This document shows positions 25,280 to 35,821 of a DNA stretch of 64,000 nt, piece after piece. Made by a program: the position numbers and the translations under genes. How positions within the stretch are numbered: position 1 is the stretch's first letter; each line of letters opens with the position of its first letter. Below the pieces are notes generated by a model. The model saw only the letters and a list, made by a program, of their open reading frames with translations, made no database searches and was not told where the DNA came from. The stretch lies in contig OY856186.1 of NCBI GenBank assembly GCA_963693315.1, positions 91,119,554-91,183,553 of the forward strand. The letters run 5' to 3'. This stretch comes from Diogma glabrata (taxonomy: Eukaryota; Arthropoda; Insecta; Diptera; Cylindrotomidae).

Positions 25280-25585
25280 TGTTGATACCTCAACAGATAA
25301 AAATATATCAACCAACCCAGCGGAAATCAATAATGCATAATAATGCATAATAGTGCAAAATTGCATTATTATATTTAATTAATTTTCTTTATAATAACTT
25401 GATATAATTGTTAACGCAGCAAAAATTGCTTATTTAAAGAAAATGAATTACCATAAATAAATAAGAATTATTTTAACATTAAAACTTTAACGTTATTTTT
25501 CTTCATCATACAAATCTTCCAGTAAAGCTAACTGTCCAGCACCCACCAGTGAAAAGCGGGTTAGTTATTACTGAAGGTTTGTACA
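25280..25585 (+). repeat. BEL 3' LTR
   Basis: It pairs with 16755-17060 with two mismatches (near 25392 and 25445) and is followed by the GTGAT duplication. Confidence 0.93.
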
Positions 25586-26147
25586 GTGATAACGGTTGAA
25601 TTTTTATTTTCACTTATTACCTCTCGAACGAACCGAACAGTTAGTTTCGTTCCTAATCTTCTATTATGTTTGACATAGATTATATCTCCAGGTGAATATT
25701 GTTTGATGGGTTTTCGTTTCTTGTTATGATAATTAATATCTTTTTGTTGTTTTGATTTTAATTTTTCGATATTGGTCAACAGTATTTGTTCGAATTGTTC
25801 AGAGCTAATATTTGGAATTCGTCCGAAAAAAAGCTCTACTGGTTTTTTGTTAGTTGTCGAATGAACCGTGTGGTTGTACTCATTGACCGCTCGTTCGAGG
25901 AGTTGTTTAAATGTACGAGGTGGACCTTCTGCTTTTAAACATCTCATGATTTCTGATAAAGTTGAGTGAAACCGTTCGACTTGTCCATTGACTTCACTTT
26001 TAAAAGGAGGAGTTGTAAATACTTTAATGTGAAAGTCATCTTGCATCATGGCAGTGATAGATGCTGAGTTAAGAGATTTTTCGTTATCTATTACGATAAC
26101 AGCTACAGGTACACAAAAATACAGCAATATGTCTTGGAGTGGCTTTT
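25586..26147 (-). pseudogene. Gypsy pol: integrase C-terminal part
   Basis: The minus-strand frame holds the second catalytic Asp (VIVIDNEKS near 26090) and the catalytic Glu (NGQVERFHSTLSE near 25975). It then has the C-terminal DNA-binding segment (YSPGDIIYVKHNRRLGTKL). It is disconnected from the upstream integrase part by a frameshift at the A/T run 26144-26148. The BEL element cuts off its last codons; the original stop is at 16707-16709. Confidence 0.85.
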
Positions 26148-26689
26148 TATGTGCTCGATAGCACGAGATTTTATTAATTTTGCTTGAGCAAATTTTGTAA
26201 ATTTATCAATTGCTGTTAGGACGAAATGTTTTGCCGTGGAGAAAATGTCAATGTGAATTGTATGTCCGGGGTGATTAGGTATAGGAGTGGCGAGAATTTC
26301 TTGATGGTTGGGGTGCCGTTCGTATTTATTTTCTTTGCATATAGTACAGTCTTTAACTTTGGCAGAAATTTTTGATGCCATTTTGGTAAAGTAGTACTTA
26401 CGCAGTATTTGCATTCGATTTTCGCATGCATTTCTATGAGCTTGTCTATGCTCTCTGCTGATTATTTCATCCTGTTGTGCCTCATTTTCTATGTCTTCTA
26501 CCATATTTTGCGTAAAACGAATTTTATAGTTCTTAAAGTGAAGCGGATATATTTGTTGAACCTCGCCCATAATAGATTCTGACGTAAGGAGACCATTTAC
26601 AACGTTGGGGTTTAAGTATCTTTTGAAAATTGTTATGAGGTCCGTCTTGGAATAGTTTGGTTGTACGAAAATGTGTCTAATATAGTTAG
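26148..26689 (-). pseudogene. Gypsy pol: integrase N-terminal part
   Basis: The frame has the zinc-binding HHCC motif (HRQAHRNACENRM, then CTICKENKYERH, 26330-26470) and the first catalytic Asp (HIDIFSTAKHFVLTAIDKF near 26245). Frameshifts at homopolymers lie at both borders (about 26690-26696 and 26144-26148). Confidence 0.85.
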
Positions 26690-28689
26690 AAAAAAAGGGA
26701 TTTTGTTTGATAGCTGGTTTCAATATCGTCCGTTTTCAATATAAGTTGATTACGGAAAACATTAATTGGAGCATCAACTGTTGGTACTAGATTATGTGAA
26801 GCACTGTCGGAACTGTGTTGGTTTGATGTTAGAGCATTAACTTCTTCAGGACTTGGTAATCGGGAAAGGGAATCTGCTACGACGTTTGACTTTCCAGGTT
26901 TATATACTAATTCATAGTTGTATTCCTCGAGAATAGCTTTCCATCGTTTCATTTTGCTATTTGTGTTCTTATTACTAAGAGCATATGTTAATGGCTGGTG
27001 GTCTGTAAATATTTTTACTTTACGGGAGCCATACAAATAATTCCTGAGGGAATTAAGTGACCATATTATAGCTAGCATTTCTTTCTCGTTTGTCGCATAA
27101 TTTTCTTCTGTCTGGCTTAGAGTTCTTGAAATGTAAGTGATGGGTCTATTGTCTTGTGTGAGCACAGCTCCTAAAGCATATTCAGATGCGTCTGTTGTTA
27201 ACTCGAATTCTCTTGTGAAGTTTGGGTGAGATAACATTACCTCTTCCGAAACAAGAGTAGTTTTCAATCTCTTGAAAGCTTCGAGTGCTTGTTCGTTTAG
27301 ATGAATTACTTTGTTTTTAGATGCATTTTTGGAGATTCGACCATCCTCCCCTCGTAAAAGGGATGTCAGGGGTTTCGCTAGTTTGGCATAGTCTTGTATA
27401 AAACGGCGGTAATATCCTGACATGCCTAAGAAGGATCTTAGATCTTTGAGGTTCTTCGGTGCAGGGAGATCGATTATTGCATTAATTTTCTTTATGTTTG
27501 GTTTTATTCCATCTATTCCGACAATAATCCCTAAAAATTCAACTTCTTGTTGAAGAAAATTGCACTTGTCGAGTTGGATTTTCATATTGGCTTCCTCAAG
27601 AGTTTTAAAAACTTGTACTAGGTTTTGAAAATGTTCGTCTTCATTTTTTCCGAATATTTTTATATCGTCAATGTAGACGTAACATCTTTTAGCTATATGT
27701 TCCCTAAGAATGTCATCGAGTGTTCTTTGGAATATCGATGGAGCATTTTTTAGACCGAAAGGTAATCGTGTAAATTCAAATTTCCCATTATTTATAGAAA
27801 ATGCGGTTTTTTCTATGTCTGATGTTTTAAGAGGTATTTGATGGAACCCACTTTTGAGATCTATTGTGGTGAAATACATATTTTTACCAAGATTTGAAAG
27901 AACTTCATTTATTTTTGGTATTGGGTATTTATCGGCGATAATTATAGAGTTCAGCTTTCTGTAGTCTATCACCATTCGATACTTTTTCAGACCAGATGCG
28001 TCTTCCTTTCGAGGCACGATCCAGACTGGAGAATTGTATGGCGATCTAGAAGGTCGAATGATTCCATCTTTAAGCAGTTCGTTAACTTGTTTTTCGACTT
28101 CCTCTCTTAAGGCCATTGGGTATGGGTAAGCTTTAGAATAAACTGGAGTATCGGAAGTCGTACGAATTTCTCCTTTAATTCTTGTGGTGTAGGTCAGTTT
28201 TTTGTCGGGGTCAGCGAACAATTTGGGACAACTTTTTACGATTGAATATAATTTCTGTTTTTGCACCGTGTTAAGATGTGAGATTCTGAGATCAATGTTA
28301 TTTACGTCGTCCGTTTGGTGTTGTTTTAGGGGAATGATTGTATCTGGATAAATTATCATATGTCCTTTGTCCGTGTGAATAACTGCTTGCAGTTTTCTAA
28401 GGGTGTCATTGCCAATTATTCCGTTAAAAGATTTAAAACAGGGTAAAATATAAAATTTCAATTTTTCTGTATTGTCTCCGAAAATATTTATGTTGGAATG
28501 GTGTGTTATATTAACACTTCCTGCAATGGAATTGGCACAGAATGGTTTGTCATTGGGAATTGGAGTTCGAACATGTTTCGATTGAATATAGTTTTTGTTT
28601 GATCCCGTGTCTATTAAGAATTTTAAGTACTCTCCGTTCCTAATTTTAAGTTCGTAGTAAGGGAGCGAAGAGTGGCTTAGTCTAAAAAA
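26686..28689 (-). pseudogene. pol: Gypsy pol: protease, reverse transcriptase, RNase H
   Basis: The frame is open from the frameshift site at 28683-28689. It contains the protease LIDTGSNKNYI near 28600 and the RT core: MVIDYRKLN near 27960, FTTIDLKSGFHQIPL near 27850 and YVYIDDIKIFGK near 27670 with its YIDD catalytic pair. LTTDASEYALGAVLTQ near 27190 begins RNase H. The frame ends at 26686 at a run of seven T (minus strand), beyond which integrase continues in another frame. Pol lies in the -1 frame relative to gag, so it would be made as a Gag-Pol fusion. Confidence 0.9.
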
Positions 28690-30053
28690 TATATGTCTTC
28701 TAATTGTTCGGATTGGTCAAATGTAGGATTATCGTAAGATTCGATGTATTCGTCGTATGTTTGCTCGTTCGCGTCGTCAGAATTAAAATCATCCACGCTA
28801 GTTTCGATGTTTTCAGTTTCTATTGGTGGTATAAAATTTGCACTTTGTTCTGTGTGATGAACTCTTTGAAACTTGTTTGGAGGGTGTGACTGCTGAGTTG
28901 AGCTTAAAAATTGTCTCTTTTGGGTAGCAATATTATTCGGTTGTGCAGGCCGATTCATGTAGTTAATCTGTCTAGATTGCATACTTCGATCTACGTCCAT
29001 AGGCGCTGGTCTTTGCCATTGTGGTCTATATTGGTTTGTCCATTGAGTTCGAATATTTGGCAACATCTGATTAGGATAGTAAGCATTTTGCATAGGCCTA
29101 TTTGGTAGAACTGGTCTGAAGAAAGTTGGGTTTTGTGGTACCCGAGGGTTGTGAAGCAACTGAGGGTAAAAAGGTTGTCTAAATTGTTGTAATGTATTTT
29201 GTCTAGGTGGTAGGAATGGTAGCGGTTGTGGTTTTTGTATGTGTTGATACGCGTACTGTGTCCTGAAGTCAATATTTTGCAACTTCAGACAAAGATGTAA
29301 TGCTTGAGGTAAATCAGCTGGTTCTCTGATACTAAGAAGACGAGGTAAATCACCTGTCAAACCTCTTACAAATGTGTCTAATGCTTTATCACGGTAGGCT
29401 TTTGTCATGTTAGTTAGTGATTCATCGCCCATTTCCATACACGACAGTTTATTTAGAATTAAAGAAAGGTGTTGGTAGACAATTTGATAAAATTCTGGTA
29501 TAGCAAGTTTACCCTGGACTAGCGTTGTCAACTGGTACTCTAATGTACCTAGGTCTCTTTTATCCGCATAATGTAGGGTGAGACACTTTGAAATTTTTTT
29601 CCAATTTAATGGAGTATTATAAGACTCGAGTGCAATATCTGCACTCCCTACAATTTTATTGCGTACCACACTTAAAATACCGTAGTATTTTGGGCTACCT
29701 TTCAGGTGATCGTAAATTTTAAGTATTCTATCGACACTTTTTTTCCATGAACTAAATTCACCAGGTTGGCCTGAAAAGTCTCGTAAGCTTTTAACGATGT
29801 CTGGTATTTTATCTAGATCATTAAGCGCTTTATCGTTGTCAATATTTATTGGTTGGTCAATGTCACTATTTATATCTGAGTTTGTACTACTGTCTGCTAG
29901 GAGACGTTGTCTGTCTTGTCTAAGGATATCTCTGACAATTTGTGATATTTGGACATTCAAACTCTCTAGACTGATTTGGTTATTTGTACCAGTATTAGTA
30001 ATTGAAGAATTTAATATTGGTGGTCTAATAATAGAATTGGGATCTGAAGGCAT
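28677..30053 (-). CDS. gag: Gypsy Gag
   Basis: A 458-codon uninterrupted frame starts with MPSDPNSIIRPP at 30053. The middle (about residues 85-270) has the helical capsid-like pattern of errantivirus Gag (LRDFSGQPGEFSSWKKSVDRI; AYRDKALDTFVRGLTGDLPRL). The C-terminal third is rich in P, Q, R and N (RPQWQRPAPMDVDRSMQSRQ) and has no zinc knuckle, as is usual for gypsy-type errantiviruses. It packages RNA in intracellular particles. It ends at the frameshift heptamer. Confidence 0.88.
   Translation of the reverse strand: MPSDPNSIIRPPILNSSITNTGTNNQISLESLNVQISQIVRDILRQDRQRLLADSSTNSDINSDIDQPINIDNDKALNDLDKIPDIVKSLRDFSGQPGEFSSWKKSVDRILKIYDHLKGSPKYYGILSVVRNKIVGSADIALESYNTPLNWKKISKCLTLHYADKRDLGTLEYQLTTLVQGKLAIPEFYQIVYQHLSLILNKLSCMEMGDESLTNMTKAYRDKALDTFVRGLTGDLPRLLSIREPADLPQALHLCLKLQNIDFRTQYAYQHIQKPQPLPFLPPRQNTLQQFRQPFYPQLLHNPRVPQNPTFFRPVLPNRPMQNAYYPNQMLPNIRTQWTNQYRPQWQRPAPMDVDRSMQSRQINYMNRPAQPNNIATQKRQFLSSTQQSHPPNKFQRVHHTEQSANFIPPIETENIETSVDDFNSDDANEQTYDEYIESYDNPTFDQSEQLEDIYFLD
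28683..28689 (-). promoter_or_regulatory. Programmed -1 frameshift heptamer T TTT TTA
   Basis: Just before the gag stop (28677-28679), the minus strand reads TTTTTTA in the gag reading phase. The -1 frame from here opens directly into protease. This is a canonical X XXY YYZ slippery site. I did not fold the downstream sequence for a pseudoknot. Confidence 0.75.
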
Positions 30054-30471
30054 TTTAAAACAGTGGTTTTACTAAAATGTTACGATAAAAGCTAATTCTA
30101 TTCTAGACAGACAATCAATTTCTAGAATCTGTGGTTATTAAAACCAAAACACAAAAATAATTTTTAGAAGCACAGAAAAATCACCAGTTTGTTAGATGTC
30201 GCTTAATTTCTTTTTGAATAAAATTGTCAAAATATTATTTTAATTACTTATTTTATTTAAATTGAGAGAGAAAAATATATTTTAGATTGGTTATCACAAT
30301 CAAAAATTCACTGAACAAAAAGTTTTCAACGGATTTTAATAATATGTTGAAATAGTTCTTTCTATTTAAATTTTTGAACTATTCATTTATTTATTTTATT
30401 AGAAAGAAATGATTGTAGATTTATTCTTAAGATTAAATGACTGTAGATAATAATATGAGGTTTAATTAAAT

Positions 30472-31379
30472 TTACAATTAATTCAATGAATTATTTGTGA
30501 TATTACATCACTCCGATGGAAATAATCCCATCATGAATAATAAGACTGAATCTAACAAAATATGGTGTGCAATTTATGAAAATTTTTTTGCTATCCACAA
30601 AATTGTCGATCGATCTAGTTTCGAACCGATAAGAACTTTTTATTACACTTTAAAAAAGTATATCATTCTCATCAGGGCTAGCCGACTAGATACACTACCA
30701 AAAAAATGTTTCGCTATATAAACCTAAAAAAGGTCACTACTCTAGCGAAGTATAAGAAACCAAAAAACTTTCATAAACATATGTTTATTAGATTCAGGTT
30801 TAGTCAATTTGTTTCTCTAGTTGATCACTATTGTTGTTATACTCTAACCAAGTCAGAATTGGATAACAAACTTGTATCGGTAAGAAGAAGATGACCATAT
30901 TCACTTGTGTCTATCGACACATTATTTACAATTAATTCAATGAATTATTTGTGATATTAAATCACTCCGATGGAAATAATCCCATCATGAATAATAAGAC
31001 TGAATCTAACAAAATATGGTGTGTAATTTATGAAAATTTTTTTGCTATCCACAAAATTGTCGATCGATCTAGTTTCGAACCGATAAGAACTTTTTATTAC
31101 ACTTTAAAAAAGTATATCATTCTCATCAGGGCTAGCCGACTAGATACACTACCAAAAAAATGTTTCGCTATATAAACCTAAAATAGGTCACTACTCTAGC
31201 GAAGTATAAGAAACCAAAAAACTTTTATAAACATATGTTTATTAGATTCAGGTTTAGTCAATTTGTTTCTCTAGTTGATCACTATTGTTGTTATACTCTA
31301 ACCAAGTTAGAATTGGATAACAAACTTGTATCGGTAAGAAGAAGATGACCATCTTCACTTGTGTCTATCGACACATTAT
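30472..31379. repeat. Two direct 454-bp repeats in the gypsy leader
   Basis: The copies 30472-30925 and 30926-31379 differ at only a handful of bases. Each contains a 74-codon frame (30497-30721 and 30951-31175) whose conservation is explained by the recent duplication. No product was recognised. Confidence 0.8.
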
Positions 31380-31380
31380 C

Positions 31381-31660
31381 TACAATTAATTCAATGAATT
31401 ATTTGTGATATTACATCACTCCGATGGAAATAATCCCATCATGAATAATAAGACTAGAGTAGTGACCTATTTTAGGTTTATATAGCGAAAAATTTTTTTG
31501 GTAGTGTATCTGTCGGCTAGCCCTGATGAGAATGATATACTTTTTTAAAGTGTAATAAAAAGTTCTTATCGGTTCGAAACTAGATCGATCGACAATTTTG
31601 TGGATAGCAAAAAAATTTTCATAAATTGCACACCATATTTTGTTAGATTCAGTCTTATTA
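31381..31660. repeat. Partial third repeat fused to an inverted copy
   Basis: The segment 31381-31455 repeats the start of the 454-bp unit. From 31456 to 31660 the sequence is the reverse complement of the unit's next 200 bp. The unit therefore folds back on itself here. Confidence 0.75.
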
Positions 31661-32576
31661 ATTAAATTTCTCAAATTTTTCTTTCAAATTTTTGAACTAT
31701 TTATTTATTTATTTTATTAGAAAGAAATGATCGTAGATTTATTCTTAAAATTAAATGAATGTAGATAATAATATAAGGTTTAATTAAATTTCTCGAATAA
31801 AATCTATATTTAATTTTTCTATTCAGGCATTATTTGAATTTTAATGAACAAAATTATTATTTATTTTTATTTAGGTATTTATTTAATTATTATTTAATTT
31901 TAATTATTTATTTAATATTTTCAAATTTCATTTATTTATTTTGTTTAACGTTATTTATGATTATTAGAATTAACTTATTAGTTTAACTTTATTATGATTT
32001 ATTAGAATATTTATATCTCTTCTTTATTTTAATATTTTCAAAAAAAAATTTTCTTAACTAATAAAAATTTATTTTACTTACAGTAAAATGATGAAATAAA
32101 ACATATTCATTCCTATGTTTTTGTTTCTTGACTATCTTCTTGGTCTGTTCCTGGTGGTTGCGTTGTTGTGGCACAACGTATGGGCGGCTACTTCAAATTT
32201 GTTCCTTTGGAGTTCCGTTGATTATTTCGGTTACTTCGGGGCCTTGTTTTCCCATAAACAATTGCACAATATTTTTGTTTCTTTAATGTAGTATTTTCAT
32301 TAAAGTTTTTGTACCCAAGCAAATTAATTTTGCGATTCACTTTAGGATTTTTGCAAACATAAAATATTTTTGTTTTAACTGTTTAATAACTTTCAGTAAA
32401 CATTAAAGTTTTTGTAACACACCCAAGCAAATTAATTTTGCGATTCACTTTGGGATTTTGTGTAATAAACTTTCAAAAAACTTTATTTTAATTTAAACTT
32501 TTTGAACTGTTCTAAAAAACTTTCAATAAACTTTATTTCAATTTGCACAACACAACACCACTGATTTTAAGTTTCG

Positions 32577-32583
32577 GCGCCAG
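32577..32583 (-). promoter_or_regulatory. Gypsy primer-binding site start (TGGCGCC)
   Basis: The minus strand reads TGGCGCCGAAAC right after the LTR end. TGGCGCC is the usual start of gypsy primer-binding sites. I do not assign the tRNA because the following bases diverge from the ones I know. Confidence 0.6.
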
Positions 32584-32898
32584 TTAAGGAATTATTCCTT
32601 ATTTATTTTAAAAAAATAAATTTTTCAGAGGAAGACCTCTTTACTTTATTAAACTCAAAAAGATAGTAAATTACAATTTGAAATTTCTAAACTTAATGCT
32701 AAAAATGTTTTACAATGTTTTTGCATAATAGACAATATTTATAATAATTTTATTGAAATATTATATTCTATTTCACAGAAACTAAACTTGTCAATTAATG
32801 AGTTTGTTTCTGTGAGAAAATTTTTACGGAATGCAATTTGTAATAGGATATTAGAAGACAAAACATTTATAGGAATGTAATATGAAGGTTAATTAACT
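32583..32898 (-). repeat. Gypsy right (5') LTR, intact
   Basis: This 316-bp LTR begins and ends with AGTTAA/TTAACT inverted termini and is followed by TACA (32899-32902). It differs from the split left LTR mainly at an A-run near 32615 and by a TA indel near 32870. Confidence 0.9.
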
Positions 32899-33172
32899 TA
32901 CACTTTGACTTTTAAATAATCGTTCAAGTGTCGGCGGAATGCGGAACCTGCAAAATGATTAGCAAATGAGACGGATCAAGGTTTAACGCGACCCATGCCA
33001 ATAAGAAGTGATTTACGTAAAAGTTTTAAGTCAAAATTGTCATATACAAAATTTTCCTACATGCTGATATTTCCGAGAACCAAGTCCGAGAAACCGGACC
33101 GAGAAACCAATCATAAAGTTTTAAAACGGCGTGAAAGCTGTGTTTTTTGCCTACAGTGCCCTCTAGCACTTG
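32899..33172 (+). mobile_element. GGGC-family element copy B, middle piece
   Basis: This continues the sequence broken at 10194 (it matches 11011-11270) and stops at CACT (33169-33172), the target duplication of the next LTR element. Confidence 0.8.
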
Positions 33173-33483
33173 TGGCAAACATTAAAATTAATAATTTAAA
33201 AAAATTAGTAGGCGATAATTTCCTTAATATTTATTAAATAAACAAAAAATATTTTTTTATTCTTCAGATTTTGTTTTTTCCAAATAGTTTCGAGTTCTTA
33301 ATTTTCGTGTTAAATTAAAAATGTAATTCTCTATGTAAATTATATTTCATCGCCTCGCCATCAATTTGATTAATACAATAAGACAAATTTCATGTAACTT
33401 GTATAATCTATTTATAAATACAATTAAACTCTAAAATGTTATTGTGTTTTGAGAGAATTTAATTTATATTTGTGCTACTTAAT
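33173..33483 (+). repeat. LARD 5' LTR, first part
   Basis: This matches 38719-39030 and is cut at AAT (33481-33483) by a 2-kb inverted-repeat element. Confidence 0.85.
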
Positions 33484-34554
33484 CCAGGTAACAATTTCGC
33501 CTAAATTTTTTAAATTATTCCAACTTAACTTGAAAAAGCATTGTGTAAGACCATATTATTCAAGCTTTACCTAAAAAAAGCTTGTAAAAGACTAGATTCA
33601 CTAAGTTTCTTATAAAATTCCTTAAGTAAAGCTTAATTCAATAATAAATATTTAGGGCATATTCAAGCAACTGTTACTCAAGTATAATACCTTTTATAAG
33701 GTTTTATTCACATATAACTTTTAAGGTAGTATTCAAGATGTTTTTACTCAAGAATTCAATCCCTTATATAAACCTTTATTAAAGTACAACTTTTAAGAAG
33801 AATCCAAGAAGATTCTTACCCAAGGATAGTTCCTTGTATACGACTTTATTTATGTATAATAATTTTAGTAGTATTCAAGAACATTGTTACTCAAGCAATA
33901 TTTCTTATATACGGCTGTTTTCAATGAATATTAAAAGATTTACAACAAATCGATCTGTCAATATTTTTGACAGTTCGTTGTTTAATTCGCGATTGTGTGT
34001 TTTTTTATTAAATCACTTATCGTGTTTAAAAACTAAACAAATCTTTAAGAACTTTAACAAACTATTATTGATTAATACAAAGGATTATTTCAAAATGGTA
34101 GACATATTTTCGTCAATGGAAATTTGCAATTGCCATTATTCCCCAACCATTTAATCAAACGTTTCTGATGATGGTTTATAAATTGATTGAGATTTACCAT
34201 TTCTGATGATGGTTTATATAATGATTTGAGTTGGTCAATAAATAAATAAACTGATGATAATTTGTCATACAATTCCTTTTTGTATTAAATGTATGTAATC
34301 GCCATATTGTGCGCAATTCGCTTGGGAAAAAATTATATCAAAACTTGCAACAGATTGCAACTGACTTATGGAAAATATAACGTAGAACGTTTATTTAATA
34401 TGGTCATTTAACATTTATTTATTAATCAGCCAAATTGTGCAACTGAAAGTAATGCCAATCACAGCATACTATACCCCTTACGAAGCTTGAGTAACACTTT
34501 TGTTCTGTATTGAGTAACGTTTTATTCCTGTCGTGGAAATTGATTTAATGAACG

Positions 34555-34612
34555 TGCGTAAGGGTAAACGATGAGGAAGAGGGTCTGTGTTCGATTCCTG
34601 CCAGGCACGTTT
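34555..34612 (+). other. tRNA-like stretch 1
   Basis: GTCTGTGTTCGATTCCTGCC resembles a B-box/T-arm, and flanking CGTGC/GCACG could pair as an acceptor stem. The whole is too short for a standard tRNA, so it is probably decayed. Confidence 0.3.
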
Positions 34613-34944
34613 TCATTTATGAATTTTATTTTCCTTTTTTTTATTTTATTTTTATTCTTTAATCATTTTTAATCGTACAATTGAATGGAAACACATGCGT
34701 AGATATCGTATATGAATACGCAAAATTATTTTCATTTCGAGATTGTCCTCAATCATAACCAATATTATTTTTAACAAAAACCCATATATTCTTATATTAG
34801 GAAACCATTAGTACACTTTATATGCATTCCTAATCAAAATGTTTGATTAAAAATTAATTCATAGTCGTGGTAGTGGTCCGAAACTTGAAATGTGTACAAA
34901 TAATTTGTTAAACAATAGTGATTAAGTTTCAATTTTCTTTATGA

Positions 34945-35022
34945 CAGCTGCTAAATAGAGAAGTGGATAGCGTGCGGTCCTGGAGAATCAAAGGTTACGA
35001 GTTCGATCCCAGCTACAGGCGT
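34945..35022 (+). other. tRNA-like stretch 2
   Basis: AAGTGGATAGCGTGCGG followed by GGTTACGAGTTCGATCCC has A-box- and B-box-like sequences at tRNA spacing. I could not draw a full cloverleaf. It could be a SINE head or a tRNA pseudogene carried in the element. Confidence 0.4.
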
Positions 35023-35499
35023 TTGTAAAGATGCGAAATGTGTAAAATAAATTGTAATTTCCGATAAAAGATTAACTCAGTAGCAGCAATATACAAAAAA
35101 AAGGAGTTTAATGCGCCAATTAACCAAAATAACTAAAGGAAACAATCACCAATTTTTTTTTTCAGTGGCATCGCTTCTTGAATAGCCACTGAGTAATTCT
35201 CTTGAGAAAATATTTACTCAAGCACTTTATTCAAGTAACATTTTGACAGTATTTGAATAAGCCTTGAATAACAACTTATGTACCACTTTATTCAAACACT
35301 TATATAAAACATGTATAAAGCATTATATATGCCTTCTTGAATAAAGAATATTTTTTCATACGCCTTTTCTCCTTGAGTAGAGCTTGTATAAAACTTTTAT
35401 CATGCATAGTTCAAGAATTTTAAATTTCCCCTTCCATTTTAAATTCCTCTTTTAAAGCTTTACTCAATGATTACCTAGGTTAAACTGTTACCTGGGAAT

Positions 35500-35802
35500 A
35501 ATGGTTCAAGACCATTAGTGAATGTGGAAGCTAGTGTACCTGAAGAAGTTTGGAAATAAATTTAATTCATGATATGGTTGTTACAACAACATTTTATCTG
35601 CTGCCTTTTGTGTTTACTTTACGTGAACATTATAATTGTTAAATCATAATGTAGATTCAGCTTAATCAACGCATTCAAAGTAACTCATAATATTGGATAC
35701 AACATCTCGTATCATCATATTCATCTCCTGGAAAATTCAACGCCACTAGCAGCCAGCCTCTATATTAAAATTTTTCCCTCACTCAACGCAGTAACATCTA
35801 AA
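35500..35802 (+). repeat. LARD 5' LTR, second part, followed by primer site
   Basis: This matches 39031-39333 and ends ATCTAAA. The primer-binding site TGGTGACCCCGACGT starts two bases further, at 35805. Confidence 0.85.
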
Positions 35803-35821
35803 ACTGGTGACCCCGACGTGA

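Larger units (their letters stand above)
16755..25585 (+). mobile_element. BEL/Pao LTR retrotransposon with env-like frame
   Basis: Two 306-bp LTRs (16755-17060 and 25280-25585) differ at only two bases. They start TGTTGATACC and end TTTGTACA. GTGAT flanks both sides (16750-16754 and 25586-25590), a 5-bp duplication typical of BEL/Pao. Inside are gag, protease, RT, RNase H, integrase and an env-like frame, all on the plus strand. The element splits the gypsy element at the end of pol. A Jockey-like element interrupts env. Two in-frame stops and an integrase deletion make the copy defective despite its young LTRs. Confidence 0.93.
30054..32582 (-). other. Gypsy 5' leader, repeat-rich
   Basis: The 2.5-kb untranslated region between the 5' LTR and gag is long for a gypsy element. 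It contains two direct 454-bp repeats, a partial third copy and an inverted copy, bracketed by a duplicated 110-bp segment (30357-30471 and 31680-31790). A smaller duplication, CACCCAAGCAAATTAATTTT-like, lies at about 32311-32340 and 32417-32446. Confidence 0.7.
10195..32898 (-). mobile_element. Gypsy/errantivirus-type LTR retrotransposon, interrupted by nested elements
   Basis: Matching LTRs lie at 10195-10373 plus 14973-15113 (left, 3') and at 32583-32898 (right, 5'). The element is flanked by TACA on both sides (10191-10194 and 32899-32902). In minus-strand order it carries a primer-binding site, a 2.5-kb repeat-rich leader, gag, pol (protease, RT, RNase H, integrase) and env. The LTRs begin AGTTAATT and end TTAACT, as in the gypsy group. 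Excluding a 4.6-kb DNA element and an 8.8-kb BEL element, about 9.3 kb belong to gypsy itself. The LTRs differ mainly by two short indels, so insertion was recent. Two frameshifts in pol make this copy defective as sequenced. Confidence 0.9.
33484..35496. mobile_element. 2-kb non-coding DNA element with CCAGGTAACA termini
   Basis: The left end is CCAGGTAACA and the right end TGTTACCTGGG. AAT is duplicated (33481-33483 and 35497-35499), as shown by comparison with the uninterrupted LTR at 39030. Both subterminal regions carry many variants of TACTCAAG/CTTGAGTA and TTATATAA blocks with a period of roughly 75 bp (33600-33920 and 35210-35400). The interior contains two tRNA-like stretches. No transposase is visible, so it is a large MITE-like, non-autonomous element. 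Confidence 0.75.

Noticed and set aside
30497..31175. Two nearly identical 74-codon frames in the gypsy leader
   Set aside because: They lie within a recent 454-bp duplication and lack any recognisable motif.
31500..31600. CTGATGAG ... GAAAC resembling a hammerhead ribozyme core in the gypsy leader repeats
   Set aside because: Only three or four base pairs are possible in stem II around a 46-base loop, and no cleavage triplet with a paired stem I/III was found, so the match is probably chance.
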